From: JAGQPD01 sp020426865
GTDB taxonomy: Bacteria; Planctomycetota; Planctomycetia; Pirellulales; Pirellulaceae
DNA: 64,000 bases
Direction: 5' to 3'
Assembly: GCA_041399065.1 (NCBI GenBank)
Contig: JAWKTN010000001.1
Span: 186,001 to 250,000, forward strand
Below the pieces are notes generated by a model, which had not been told where the DNA came from, searched no databases, and saw only the letters and a program-made list of their open reading frames with translations. The first letter of the stretch is position 1, and each line of letters opens with the position of its first letter. Both the position numbers and the translations under genes were made by a program. Positions 55,879 to 64,000 of this stretch are shown piece by piece.

Positions 55879-57278
55879 ATGCACCGGCGAACATTTCTCG
55901 TAGCGTCTACGACTGCGTTAGCAGGTACGACGTTCGGACGAGCGACGGCCAGTGCGATCGGCACAGCATCCGGTGGCAACGACGGAACGGCAAAATCGAC
56001 TATCCTGCTCTTTTTGTGCGGCGGCGCTTCACATATCGACATGTGGGATCTCAAACCAGCCGCACCGCTGGAATACCGCGGCCCGTTCCAACCCATCGCC
56101 ACTTCAGCCGATGGGCTGCAGATTTGTGAGCATCTGCCGCTGGTTGCGCAACAGGCACATCATCTGGCATTGATTCGATCGGTCGGAAGCACCGTAAACA
56201 CAAACGATCACCATGCTGGGTACTATTACAATTTGACCGGCCACGTTCCCGACGTCACGTTCCGGACTCTCGGTAATGACCGGACGCCGTATCCGGACGA
56301 TTGGCCATTCATGGGATCAGTTGTGGCGTCGAAACTCCCCGCGTCGAAAGCCCTTCCTAGCGCTATCACGCTACCTCACAAGCCCAGCAAATTGCCATAT
56401 ACTCGTCCGGGCCAGTTTGCCGCCCGCATCGGCGTGGAATATGATCCGCTGTACGTGGACGGAAACCTCGACCAGCCTCTGTCATTTCAGGCTCCATCGT
56501 TGGCACTGGAAGGGGACGTGACCGCCGAGCGGCTGACTGCGCGGGCTGCGCTTCTGCATTCGATTGATGGCGCGCCCGCCGTCAGCTCGAAACTAACTCC
56601 AGTGCCCATCTCTGGCACCGCCATCGCGATCGCGCATTCTCGCTGCTCACGTCGTCCGCCACGACCGATGCCTTTCGATTGGATAGCGAATCACAAGGCG
56701 TGCGCCAGCGATACGGTGAAACGGTGAATGGGATGAGTCTGCTTCTGGCTCGGCGGCTGGTTGAGTCGGGTGTACCTTTTGTCACAATATTCTGGAAAGA
56801 GGACGAAGCGAAGCTCGCCAAGAAATGCGCCAGTGCCGGAGGGTGGGACACTCACGGAAACAACTTTGTTTGCCTCAGAGAAAACCTGCTTCCCGAATTC
56901 GACCGCTGCTTTTCGGCGCTGATTGAAGATTTGGCTCAACGCGGGTTGCTGTCGACAACATTGGTGCTGGTCTCCAGCGAGATGGGACGCAAACCCAAGA
57001 TTGGCGATCCGCGCAGCGGCGGCGTGGGCGGGGCCGGCCGTGATCACTGGACGCACTGCCAGACAAACGTGCTTGCCGGCGGTGGAGTCCAGGGCGGCCA
57101 GGCCTATGGCAGTAGCGATCGATTCGGCGAATACCCCGCCGACCAGCCGGTCACGCCGGCGGACATTACGAAGACGGTGTATCACGCGATGGGGATTCGC
57201 GACCTCACAGCCCGCGATCATCAGGGCCGCCCTTACCATTTGCTTGAAGAAGGAACGGCACTCACATCGTTGTTTTAG
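55879..57278 (+). pseudogene. DUF1501 family protein gene broken by a frameshift near 56570-56590
   Basis: Two overlapping frames together give a DUF1501 protein of about 465 residues. The first (55879-56727) opens with a Tat-like MHRRTFLV signal and runs STILLFLCGGASHIDMWDLKP through RLTARAALLHSIDG. The second frame, +2 relative to the first, continues naturally RRQLETN through DRAFSLLTSSATTDAFRLDS, SLLLARRLVESGVPFVTIFW, GGWDTHGNNF, and on to the end ITKTVYHAMGI. A one-base loss in the C/G-rich run around 56575 explains it. A sequencing or assembly error is as likely as a true mutation. DUF1501 proteins usually follow a DUF1549/DUF1553 gene, absent here. Confidence 0.85.
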
Positions 57279-57418
57279 TCTTGAGCAAGACCAGTGAATC
57301 AGGCCGTTCACAGTTGCCGAAGATTTGCCGTCGTCTTGGTGATACAATTCTACAATCGCCGTCACTTCTACCCTTCGCTGTTGCGACATTATCCGGCACT
57401 TTGCATGTGACGATCGCC

Positions 57419-57476
57419 AATACCTCGAACCACACAGTATTAAGCATTTGTCCGGGGTGCCAATACCTCGAACCGT
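57419..57476. repeat. Second pair of 43-bp-spaced repeats, in a 496-bp gap
   Basis: Copies AATACCTCGAACCACACAGTAT at 57419-57440 (one mismatch with those at 1077) and the shortened AATACCTCGAACCGTA at 57462-57476. Their spacing is 43 bp, as in the first pair, and their 21-bp spacers are partly alike. The rest of 57279-57774 has no gene I could support; a plus-strand frame 57448-58002 lacks a ribosome site and overlaps the lipid kinase. Confidence 0.65.
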
Positions 57477-57774
57477 ACCGCCGGCGTCTTCGGCGGCCAG
57501 CAAAATGACGAGCTCACGACTTTTCGTAAATGGTTCGAGTGCTATGATCACCCATCTCGCTCCCATGGATCTTCGTGACTCTTTATCTCCGCGAGATAAC
57601 CTGTCCACACGGAACTTGCCACAGCAACTGGTTTTTGCGAAAGCAGGAGCAGCAAGCATGAGCTGCCAGGTAAAAGTGAACGAAGAGGTTGGCCGGATGA
57701 TCGCCAATCGGGCCGACTCGGACGCCGAGAAACGGGAACGAACACGAACGGCAATGGTTCAGCGGGAGGGGCCG

Positions 57775-58686
57775 TCAATGCAACAGGACACTCAATCGGG
57801 CAGGGATGAGACTGACCGCTATCTCCCGGCAATTCGCTTCCGGTCCGACAATTATCTCACCGTCCGCATGTGCCACCAACGGCCGGTTACCGCTAATGAC
57901 TTTTGCGGTATGACACTGCCGCGCCTCGATTCGAGCGTCTTCGGTGGGGATATCGCCGCGAAAGATCCGGGGGAGGTACCGAGCAACTTGCCATCGCGAT
58001 AGTGCGCCAGCGTGGAGCACATCAAACTGTCCGTCGTCAGCCCGTGCATTGGGAGCCAACACGAACGTCCCTTCGCGAGGGCCGAGCGAGACACTCAACA
58101 GCAGCGTCTTTGTCTCCTGCAAGGGGCCACCGTCGTACGATACGGAGACCGGGGCATGGTGAAAGTCCTTGAACATGGCCAATGCGAGTGCCATGGCATA
58201 TCGGGGCCGGCCTCGCAGCCACCGATGGCGTTGGGCATGCCGAGCAATCGCGGCGGAAAAGCCGATCCCCAACACGTTACAGAAATAGCGAGACCTCCCC
58301 CCGGCGACGACGCGTCCCACGTCGATTGTCACGGCCCGACGCCAGGGCGCGGGTGCGGGGTGACCAACGCCGGAGAGGATGATACCGTGAGCGAAATCGT
58401 CGCCGGAACCAAGGGGTACCACGCCAAGTGCGGTATGGGAATCCTCAACCGACAAGATACCGTTGATCGCTTCGTGAATCGTGCCGTCTCCACCGACCAC
58501 GATAACACGTTCGCAGCCTTGCCCAGCGGCCTCGCGCGCCGCTCGCTCGGCATCGCCAGCGGACTCCGTGATACAGACGTTCGCGTCGGGCGCGACCTGT
58601 GCCGCGATCGACGACCAGCGTTGTCCGGCGCGGCCGCGCCCAGCCGACGGATTGATGATGACCACATCTTGCGAGATTTCAATCAT
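57775..58686 (-). CDS. Diacylglycerol kinase-like lipid kinase (YegS/DgkB family)
   Basis: 303 residues. Nucleotide-binding GGDGT motif at 65-69 (VIVVGGDGTIHEAINGIL), GVVPLGSGDDFAHGI as the substrate/nucleotide loop (the usual N in GTGNDFA-like motifs is replaced by S), and a beta-sandwich C-terminal domain with DGQFDVLHAG and VAHADGEI. It phosphorylates diacylglycerol or another lipid. The start overlaps the stop of the small Cys protein gene by four bases (ATGA). Confidence 0.92.
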   Translation of the reverse strand: MIEISQDVVIINPSAGRGRAGQRWSSIAAQVAPDANVCITESAGDAERAAREAAGQGCERVIVVGGDGTIHEAINGILSVEDSHTALGVVPLGSGDDFAHGIILSGVGHPAPAPWRRAVTIDVGRVVAGGRSRYFCNVLGIGFSAAIARHAQRHRWLRGRPRYAMALALAMFKDFHHAPVSVSYDGGPLQETKTLLLSVSLGPREGTFVLAPNARADDGQFDVLHAGALSRWQVARYLPRIFRGDIPTEDARIEARQCHTAKVISGNRPLVAHADGEIIVGPEANCREIAVSLIPARLSVLLH

Positions 58687-58874
58687 GGACGATCCGCATT
58701 TGGCGTAGCGGGATCCGATTCGTCAGGTGGGGCGGCGTGCTCCATCAGCATTGAAGGACAGACCTCTGTCTCTCCGCATTCGCGACACACGATATGGATC
58801 AAGTCGGTGGCAGCCAGCCGGATTTCGTTTTCCTGGCACAATTGATACAGTTTTTTCAGGTGCTGGCATGTCAT
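58683..58874 (-). CDS. Small four-cysteine (zinc-ribbon-like) protein
   Basis: 63 residues with AAAGGAG nine bases before the ATG. Cys residues at 3, 13, 30, 33 and 39 include a CRECGETEVC ribbon-like knuckle, so zinc binding is plausible. The C-terminus is Pro/Asp/Glu-rich. Coupled by ATGA overlap to the lipid kinase gene. Function unknown. Confidence 0.7.
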   Translation of the reverse strand: MTCQHLKKLYQLCQENEIRLAATDLIHIVCRECGETEVCPSMLMEHAAPPDESDPATPNADRP

Positions 58875-59123
58875 ACGATCGTCTCCTTTCGCGATTGTTC
58901 ATGGTTGTCAGGGCAAGTCCCCTATTATTGTAGTGCCCTGCGCGCGTTTCGAATATCGCCATGGCTTCCGCCGATCCGTCGGGATCATACCGCAATTCAA
59001 TGACGTACCCCGCGACCGCGCTGGATTTTTTTGCGCAGAACGCCTAAGATATGGCCGAACGGCTACGCTACGTGCGGCCGCCGTTCGCTATTATAACCTT
59101 ACTATTTGTAAAGGACCGCAAAC

Positions 59124-60674
59124 TTGCTTCGCGCTGTTTTACCCGCCCGTTACCGCATTCTCCTACTGGTCCTGGGCATCGCCCCTTGTGCCGCTGTCCT
59201 CGTCCCCCGGACTGCCATCGCTCAAGTCAACGTCCGAGACGCCGTAGTCAAGATTCACGCCACCCAACGAGCTCCAGACTTCGTCCGCCCCTGGACCAAG
59301 TCCCGCTCGCAAGAATCGACCGGCTCGGGCGTCGTCATCGCCAACAATCGCATCCTAACCAATTCCCATGTCGTGCAGTACGCCACGCGGCTGTACGTGC
59401 AGGCGAACCAATCCAGCCAGCGCAAGAGTGCCAAGGTCCTGGCGGTTTCTCCGGAAATGGACCTGGCCATCATCACCGTCGACGACGACAACTTCTTCCA
59501 GGATCGTCCCGCCCTGGAACTTTCCACCGACCTGCCATCGCTGAAAAATGCCGTCAACGTCTACGGATTTCCGATAGGCGGAGAGCAAATGTCCATTACT
59601 GAGGGAATTATCTCACGGATCGAGGCGACTTCGTTCTATCTGGAAGGGTTTGGGCTGCGAATCCAAGTCGACGCGGCACTCAATCCGGGAAACAGTGGAG
59701 GACCTGCCGTCTCGGACGATAAGATCGTGGGCCTGGTTTTCAGCGGCGTACGCGACGCGGAGAATATTGGGTACCTCATTCCAGCCGAAGAGATAGCCAC
59801 CTTCCTGGCCGATGTCGACGACGGCCACTACGACGGAAAATCAAGGCTATTCGACCGGTTTCAGACCGTCGAAAACGACGCACTCCGTCAAAAGCTCGGC
59901 CTGCAAGATGTTCAAGGGGGCATGATGGTCACGGCCCCGTTTCGGAATGATGATTACCCGCTGAAAGAATACGATGTGATCACGCACGTCGGCGATGTGC
60001 CGCTAGACCGAAAAGGGAATGTGCGGATCAACGGCGAGCTGCAGTTGTCATTCCAATATCTCGTACCGAAACTTGCTCAAGATGGTGTCGTACCATTGAA
60101 AATCTTGCGCAACGGCGAATCGCACGACGTCAACGTACCTGTCAGCGCAGAACGTGAATGGCTCATACCGCCGCTCAAAGGAACGTACCCGCCTTATTTT
60201 ATCTATGGACCAATGCTGTTTACGACTCCCAGCCAAGACCTTCTCGCGCGGCTGCAGGGTGCCGGACAGACTATGCTCGGTGCTTTGGAGAGCCCGTTGT
60301 TTGATAGCCGCGCCGCCAAGCCAGAGTTCCCGGGACAAGAGCTCGTAATTCTCGGGCCTCGATTATTCTCACACCCCACCAGCGAAGGCTACGACAATCA
60401 ATTCTTTGCTGTCGTCGCCACGATCAATGATGTCGAGATCAAGAATCTCGCGCACCTCGTCGAAACTCTCAAAAACTGCCAGGACGATTACGTCACCATA
60501 AAACTGCATGGTAACTACGAAACGATGATCTTCCGCCGCAATGAGATGGACATGGCCACCGAAGAGGTCCTCGAAGATGAAGGCATTCGCTCCGCTGCCT
60601 CGGATGAACTTCGGAAGGTTTGGTCCGGCGACGACGCGCCAAGTGACGACCAGGAAGATGACGATTCCCCCTGA
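59124..60674 (+). CDS. Deg-like (trypsin-fold) serine protease, exported, with PDZ-type domain
   Basis: 516 residues with a TTG start at 59124, ten bases after AAAGGA. Signal peptide ends PRTAIAQ. Catalytic triad His82 (TNSHVV), Asp113 (EMDLAII) and Ser191 (LNPGNSGGPA). A PDZ-type domain spans about 250-345 (with DVITHVGDVPLDRKG). The chain is followed by a long C-terminal domain like that of plant Deg-9-type proteins and an acidic tail (DDQEDDDSP). Probably periplasmic protein quality control. Confidence 0.9.
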   Translation: MLRAVLPARYRILLLVLGIAPCAAVLVPRTAIAQVNVRDAVVKIHATQRAPDFVRPWTKSRSQESTGSGVVIANNRILTNSHVVQYATRLYVQANQSSQRKSAKVLAVSPEMDLAIITVDDDNFFQDRPALELSTDLPSLKNAVNVYGFPIGGEQMSITEGIISRIEATSFYLEGFGLRIQVDAALNPGNSGGPAVSDDKIVGLVFSGVRDAENIGYLIPAEEIATFLADVDDGHYDGKSRLFDRFQTVENDALRQKLGLQDVQGGMMVTAPFRNDDYPLKEYDVITHVGDVPLDRKGNVRINGELQLSFQYLVPKLAQDGVVPLKILRNGESHDVNVPVSAEREWLIPPLKGTYPPYFIYGPMLFTTPSQDLLARLQGAGQTMLGALESPLFDSRAAKPEFPGQELVILGPRLFSHPTSEGYDNQFFAVVATINDVEIKNLAHLVETLKNCQDDYVTIKLHGNYETMIFRRNEMDMATEEVLEDEGIRSAASDELRKVWSGDDAPSDDQEDDDSP

Positions 60675-60800
60675 AAGCCCGTCCGTTTGCGGCCCTTCGT
60701 CAGTCCTTGGAAAAATCGCTATTCACTTGGCGGCCCATGTCGCTTATATTTTCCCCATTCTTGTCGTCTTCCGCGCCCTCCCGTCCCAAGGACACCTGCG

Positions 60801-60965
60801 ATGAATGGTTCACACAAAGACCGAGCCACAACTGACAACGCTTCCGGCAACCATCCAACCGCCGACGACACCGCAAAACTCTCGCCCGAAGAGGCCAAGG
60901 CATTGCTGGATTGTATCGCCGACGTTGAACGCGAAGAGGCCGAACACGACGCGAACTCTCGTTGA
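60801..60965 (+). CDS. Small acidic protein of unknown function
   Basis: 54 residues, ATG at 60801 with AAGGA nine bases upstream. Composition is acidic and helical in the second half (SPEEAKALLDCIADVEREEAE). No signal or membrane segment. Small proteins of this kind are common in planctomycetes. It lies between the Deg-like protease and the DUF1080 gene. Confidence 0.55.
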   Translation: MNGSHKDRATTDNASGNHPTADDTAKLSPEEAKALLDCIADVEREEAEHDANSR

Positions 60966-61002
60966 TTCCCCATCGTCATCCTTTCCCATACACCTGCCCG
61001 CC

Positions 61003-61033
61003 GTCGTCGGCCTCCGATCATCCTGCCTCCCCT
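61003..61033. repeat. Short copy of the ATCATCCTGCC repeat
   Basis: The phrase TCGGCCTCCGATCATCCTGCC matches a unit of the tandem array at 22970-23153 except for one base next to the GGC. It stands once here, in the gap between the 54-residue gene and the DUF1080 gene. Confidence 0.65.
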
Positions 61034-61151
61034 CACGTTCCTTGCGGCATCACTGCCTTCTTGATCAACTTCGCGGTCGAGGGGAAGATAGAACCTATCG
61101 ACAGCGGCTGCAACTGATTCAAAAAAAGGGCTTAACAGGAGCATAGCGACG

Positions 61152-61979
61152 ATGTCACGTTTTTCATCAGCATTTTGGTATCGAGGTGTAGTGACCCTCT
61201 GGGCATGCACGATGGCTCACACGGCATCCCCGTCATTCTTGGCGGCGGCGGAGCCGGAGGATGGCCAGTGGCAATCGATGTTCAATGGGACGAATCTCGA
61301 CGGATGGCACGTCAAGATCCGTGGATACGACCTTAACGACAATTTCGGCAATACATTTCGCGTCGAGGACGGGATGCTCAAGGTGCGATATGACGCTTAC
61401 GAGCAGTTCAACGAACGTTATGGACATATTTTTTACAAGGACAAGTTTGCGAACTATCGGATGCGAGTCGAGTATCGGTTTGTTGGAGAGCAATGTCCGG
61501 GCGGCCCGGGATGGGCGTTGCGAAACAGCGGTATCATGATTCACGGCGAATCACCGACGTCGATGGCCAAGGACCAGGATTTTCCGGTCTCTATTGAAGT
61601 GCAATTGCTGGGCGGCGACGGTACTAACGCGCGGACGACAGGCAATCTTTGCACGCCGGGAACCAACGTCGAGATGAACGGCAAGCTGATCACGCAGCAT
61701 TGCACGAGTTCACGCTCGAAGACGTACCATGGAGAGCAATGGGTCACGGCGGAGGTGGAAGTACGTGGGGGCAGGGTGATTAAGCATATGATCAACGACG
61801 AGGAGGTCTTGTCGTATCAGGCGCCGCAGTACGATCCACGCGACGCCCATGCCAAGCAGTTGGCCGGGGAGGGTGGCCTGATCTTGAAGGAGGGCACGAT
61901 CTCTTTGCAATCAGAAAGCCACCCGGTGGACTTCCGAAAGATCGAAATCATGGAATTGAAGGATGAGCCGAGCGAATGA
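61152..61979 (+). CDS. DUF1080 (3-keto-disaccharide hydrolase fold) secreted protein
   Basis: 275 residues. Signal peptide ends SFLAAAEP. The typical opening WQSMFNGTNLDGWHVK (about 40-55), internal NSGIMIHGESP and closing SHPVDFRKIEIMEL identify DUF1080. The domain is a concanavalin-like sandwich found in enzymes that cleave 3-keto-glycosides; activity for this copy is unproven. It precedes the M60-like gene by 124 bp. Confidence 0.93.
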   Translation: MSRFSSAFWYRGVVTLWACTMAHTASPSFLAAAEPEDGQWQSMFNGTNLDGWHVKIRGYDLNDNFGNTFRVEDGMLKVRYDAYEQFNERYGHIFYKDKFANYRMRVEYRFVGEQCPGGPGWALRNSGIMIHGESPTSMAKDQDFPVSIEVQLLGGDGTNARTTGNLCTPGTNVEMNGKLITQHCTSSRSKTYHGEQWVTAEVEVRGGRVIKHMINDEEVLSYQAPQYDPRDAHAKQLAGEGGLILKEGTISLQSESHPVDFRKIEIMELKDEPSE

Positions 61980-62103
61980 ATTGACCAATTTTTTCGAAAG
62001 CGGTAGAAACAGAAAGAGACAAGGATCGCGAATTCGGCTCCATGTCCGGTGTCACGACGCATCGGAGATTCGTTGAAGTTGGCAAGATAGATGAGGAGAG
62101 TCA

Positions 62104-64000
62104 TTGCGCAAATCTGCACGAAAGGTGAACCGGCTGCGGTGCGCGCTCGAGCAGCTTGAGTGCCGCACGGTCTTCAGTGCGATTCCCATCGCGAACCCCG
62201 ACACGATTCTGATGGGGTCGAACGCTGCGGCTACGATCGACAGTATCCTGGTCAATGATCGCGACGAGGATGGCGATACGTTAACGATCATCAGCACGAC
62301 GGCTCCGTCACATGGTTCGCTGACACAGCAACCGGATGGGTCCTACCAATACCTCCCGGAGATAGATTTTGTTGGGCTGGATAGTTTCAGTTACACGATC
62401 ACGGATGATCGGGACGGAACTGCGACCGCGTCGGTATCCATCTTCGTAAATGCCGCCATCGACGCTCCGCAAGCCCGCGCACAGATCATGTCCGGGGTAA
62501 CGTCGATTCACAGTGGAGTGCAGCCGGGTCGGATGGTCGCCTACGGACCGACGACATATGTGGCAGCCAATTATCCGGGTGATGCCAGCGCGGGCCCGGT
62601 GATTGCCTTCAGCAGCCTTGGAGCTGGCCGAGTCGTCGCGGTTCCGGACCATCAGATGCTGCAGATGGGGACCTACGGTAACGAGGGTACGACAGGACAG
62701 TTTTACCGGAATAGTATTGCCTGGCTAACGGGCAGTCCCAGCAAGAGCGAACGCATCGTCACGATGGACAGCGGCACGCGCACATGGCTGCTATCGCAGG
62801 GGTACACCAACGTGGTGGTAGCCAGTACGGGGAATCTCGCTGCCAATTTGCCGTCCGCAGCGATTTACGTGGGATGGCTCGGCAGCTCGCTCTCGACATC
62901 CAATCTAGATGCCCTACAGACGTTTGCACTGAACGGAGGCGGACTATTTCTCGCCGAATACGGTGTTGGATACGATTGGTGGTGGAATAAGCCACAGAGT
63001 GAGGCACCCGGAAACCAGTTACTGCGCGGGGCAGGCATTGGCTTTCCGACCGGCAATCGATGGGAGACGGGCCTGATCAGCGTCACGCCGTTCGCAAGCG
63101 ACCAAATCTATTCCGACGATGTTCTTGCCATGCTGGACGCCACACCGGGATATTCGCCAACACAGCTCACGACCGGCGCCACCACGCTGGACGGCTTGTT
63201 CAACGTCCTGCCGAACAACGACACCTTAATGTCTTTACTTGATCGGTCCTATGAATTACGGATTGCGAAAATCAATCCGACGCCAGCGTCGCCGGTAACG
63301 GACAGTTTTTCCAAGGCGTTGCTTATGCGCGAGGCGGACCTTCGATCGGCAGCGCCCTTGTCGGAGCTAACCGCCCATCGTACTGCCCAGGCCGTCTATG
63401 GCGTCATACCGGCAGGCGCGGAACGGGTGACACGAACAATATCGATCGACACGTCGGTCACTCGTTGGCATTCCACTGGACTCTATGCGGCCCCGGGCGA
63501 AATCGTCGCGGTGACGGTTCCCACTGCATTCGCCGGTAGCGGATATCGCGTGCGCATCAGCGGCCATGTGGATGACATCCGCTCCCGCAGTAGTTGGTCC
63601 CGTGTGCCGTATGGTGTCGCGCGGCAATTCGACATCACTACCACGACGATGCAGGTCGGTAGTGAATTCGGCGGAGCGATCTATATCGACCTTGGAGACG
63701 AGCCCGTCTTCCAAGGGACGCAAGATGTCACAATCAGTAACGCCATTCTTGCACCAACATTTGTGCTTGGCGAAACGACCGATCAGCAATGGATCGAACA
63801 ACAACGTGGAATGCCGGCTCCTTACGCCGAGCTTGTATCGGATGGGGTGGCAATGTCCGTTCCTTCGTCGTGGATCCGCAACCTCGATAGCCCGACGGCG
63901 TTGATGAACTATTGGCAGCAAGTCTTGGAATTCCAAGACTACGTGGCTGGTCACGAAGGACATCGCCGCGGTCCCGAACGGATTAACGTGGATGTGCAAA
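62104..64000 (+). CDS. N-terminal part of a large secreted protein with Ig/cadherin-like and M60-like peptidase domains
   Basis: Open to the window's right edge (632 residues visible). TTG start at 62104 after a GAGGAG ribosome site; a stop codon lies just upstream in frame. The protein opens with the planctomycete extracellular motif (LRCALEQLECRTVFSA). Residues 30-120 form a cadherin/Ig-like repeat (NDRDEDGDTLTI through FVGLDSFSYTITDDRDG). Residues 125-420 resemble the N-terminal domain of TCAF-type M60 proteins. Residues 560-632 (YAELVSDGVAMSVPSSWI, TALMNYWQQVLEF, PERINVDVQ) match the front of the M60-like peptidase domain. The zinc motif HExxH would lie beyond the edge. Probably a mucin or glycoprotein protease. 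Confidence 0.8.
   Translation, partial: MRKSARKVNRLRCALEQLECRTVFSAIPIANPDTILMGSNAAATIDSILVNDRDEDGDTLTIISTTAPSHGSLTQQPDGSYQYLPEIDFVGLDSFSYTITDDRDGTATASVSIFVNAAIDAPQARAQIMSGVTSIHSGVQPGRMVAYGPTTYVAANYPGDASAGPVIAFSSLGAGRVVAVPDHQMLQMGTYGNEGTTGQFYRNSIAWLTGSPSKSERIVTMDSGTRTWLLSQGYTNVVVASTGNLAANLPSAAIYVGWLGSSLSTSNLDALQTFALNGGGLFLAEYGVGYDWWWNKPQSEAPGNQLLRGAGIGFPTGNRWETGLISVTPFASDQIYSDDVLAMLDATPGYSPTQLTTGATTLDGLFNVLPNNDTLMSLLDRSYELRIAKINPTPASPVTDSFSKALLMREADLRSAAPLSELTAHRTAQAVYGVIPAGAERVTRTISIDTSVTRWHSTGLYAAPGEIVAVTVPTAFAGSGYRVRISGHVDDIRSRSSWSRVPYGVARQFDITTTTMQVGSEFGGAIYIDLGDEPVFQGTQDVTISNAILAPTFVLGETTDQQWIEQQRGMPAPYAELVSDGVAMSVPSSWIRNLDSPTALMNYWQQVLEFQDYVAGHEGHRRGPERINVDVQ

Noticed and set aside
56691..57707. 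Minus-strand frame of 338 codons
   Set aside because: Antisense to the DUF1501 C-terminal half, with no recognisable family or ribosome site.
57448..58002. Plus-strand frame of 184 codons
   Set aside because: No ribosome site, starts in the repeat region, and its second half is antisense to the lipid kinase.
58012..58845. Plus-strand frame of 277 codons
   Set aside because: Antisense to the lipid kinase and the small Cys protein, both of which have clear motifs and ribosome sites.

Overview
The window looks like a chromosome piece from a planctomycete (Pirellulales/Planctomycetales type). The evidence is the combination of a Cys-x-Pro-x-Arg sulfatase, Tat-exported Gfo/Idh/MocA oxidoreductases, DUF1501 and DUF1080 proteins, VPEP-type PEP-CTERM tails, and a protein opening with the planctomycete LExLExRxVFSA extracellular motif. 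Coding is dense and on both strands, in many short operons. I saw no rRNA, tRNA, phage, plasmid or CRISPR locus.

Layout. 0-10 kb: a PEP-CTERM secreted protein; a three-subunit xanthine-dehydrogenase-family molybdoenzyme (FeS, Mo and FAD subunits, minus strand); three exported proteins including a DUF1326 protein; a MocA-like cytidylyltransferase divergent from XdhC; and a sialidase-like BNR protein. 10.9-11.9 kb: a DUF559 nuclease gene between two inverted 113-bp palindromic repeats. 12-17 kb: a TVP38-type membrane protein, then carbamoyltransferase, SxtJ-like, DUF5989 and SGNH hydrolase. 17-28 kb: a methyltransferase, a CBS/DRTGG family II pyrophosphatase, a HlyD plus ABC ATPase-permease exporter, an ADP-forming acyl-CoA synthetase fused to GNAT, and an EamA transporter. 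28-42 kb: a MITE-like element, carbonic anhydrase, LMW phosphatase family protein, nagB, M13 peptidase, YceI, sulfatase, Gfo/Idh/MocA, pseudouridine synthase, and tandem DinB. 42-51 kb: a MacAB/TolC-like exporter split over two converging transcription units, another Gfo/Idh/MocA, a YWTD-repeat PEP-CTERM protein, and an aquaglyceroporin. 51-56 kb: a divergent hydroxyproline catabolic locus. 56-64 kb: a frameshifted DUF1501 gene, a lipid kinase with a small Cys protein, a Deg-like protease, a DUF1080 protein, and the start of a large M60-like secreted protein running off the edge.

How it fits together. The content suits an aerobic heterotroph feeding on sulfated, glycosylated and protein-rich polymers: sulfatase, sialidase-like protein, NagB, M13 and M60-type peptidases, DUF1080, and hydroxyproline use. 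XdhC and MocA encoded near the molybdoenzyme would mature its cofactor.

The most striking observation is in the [2Fe-2S] subunit of that molybdoenzyme. All four cysteines that should bind the plant-type cluster are serines at exactly the expected spacing, while the second cluster's cysteines are intact. Next in interest are the DUF559 gene with its flanking inverted palindromes and the carbamoyltransferase/SxtJ/DUF5989/SGNH operon.
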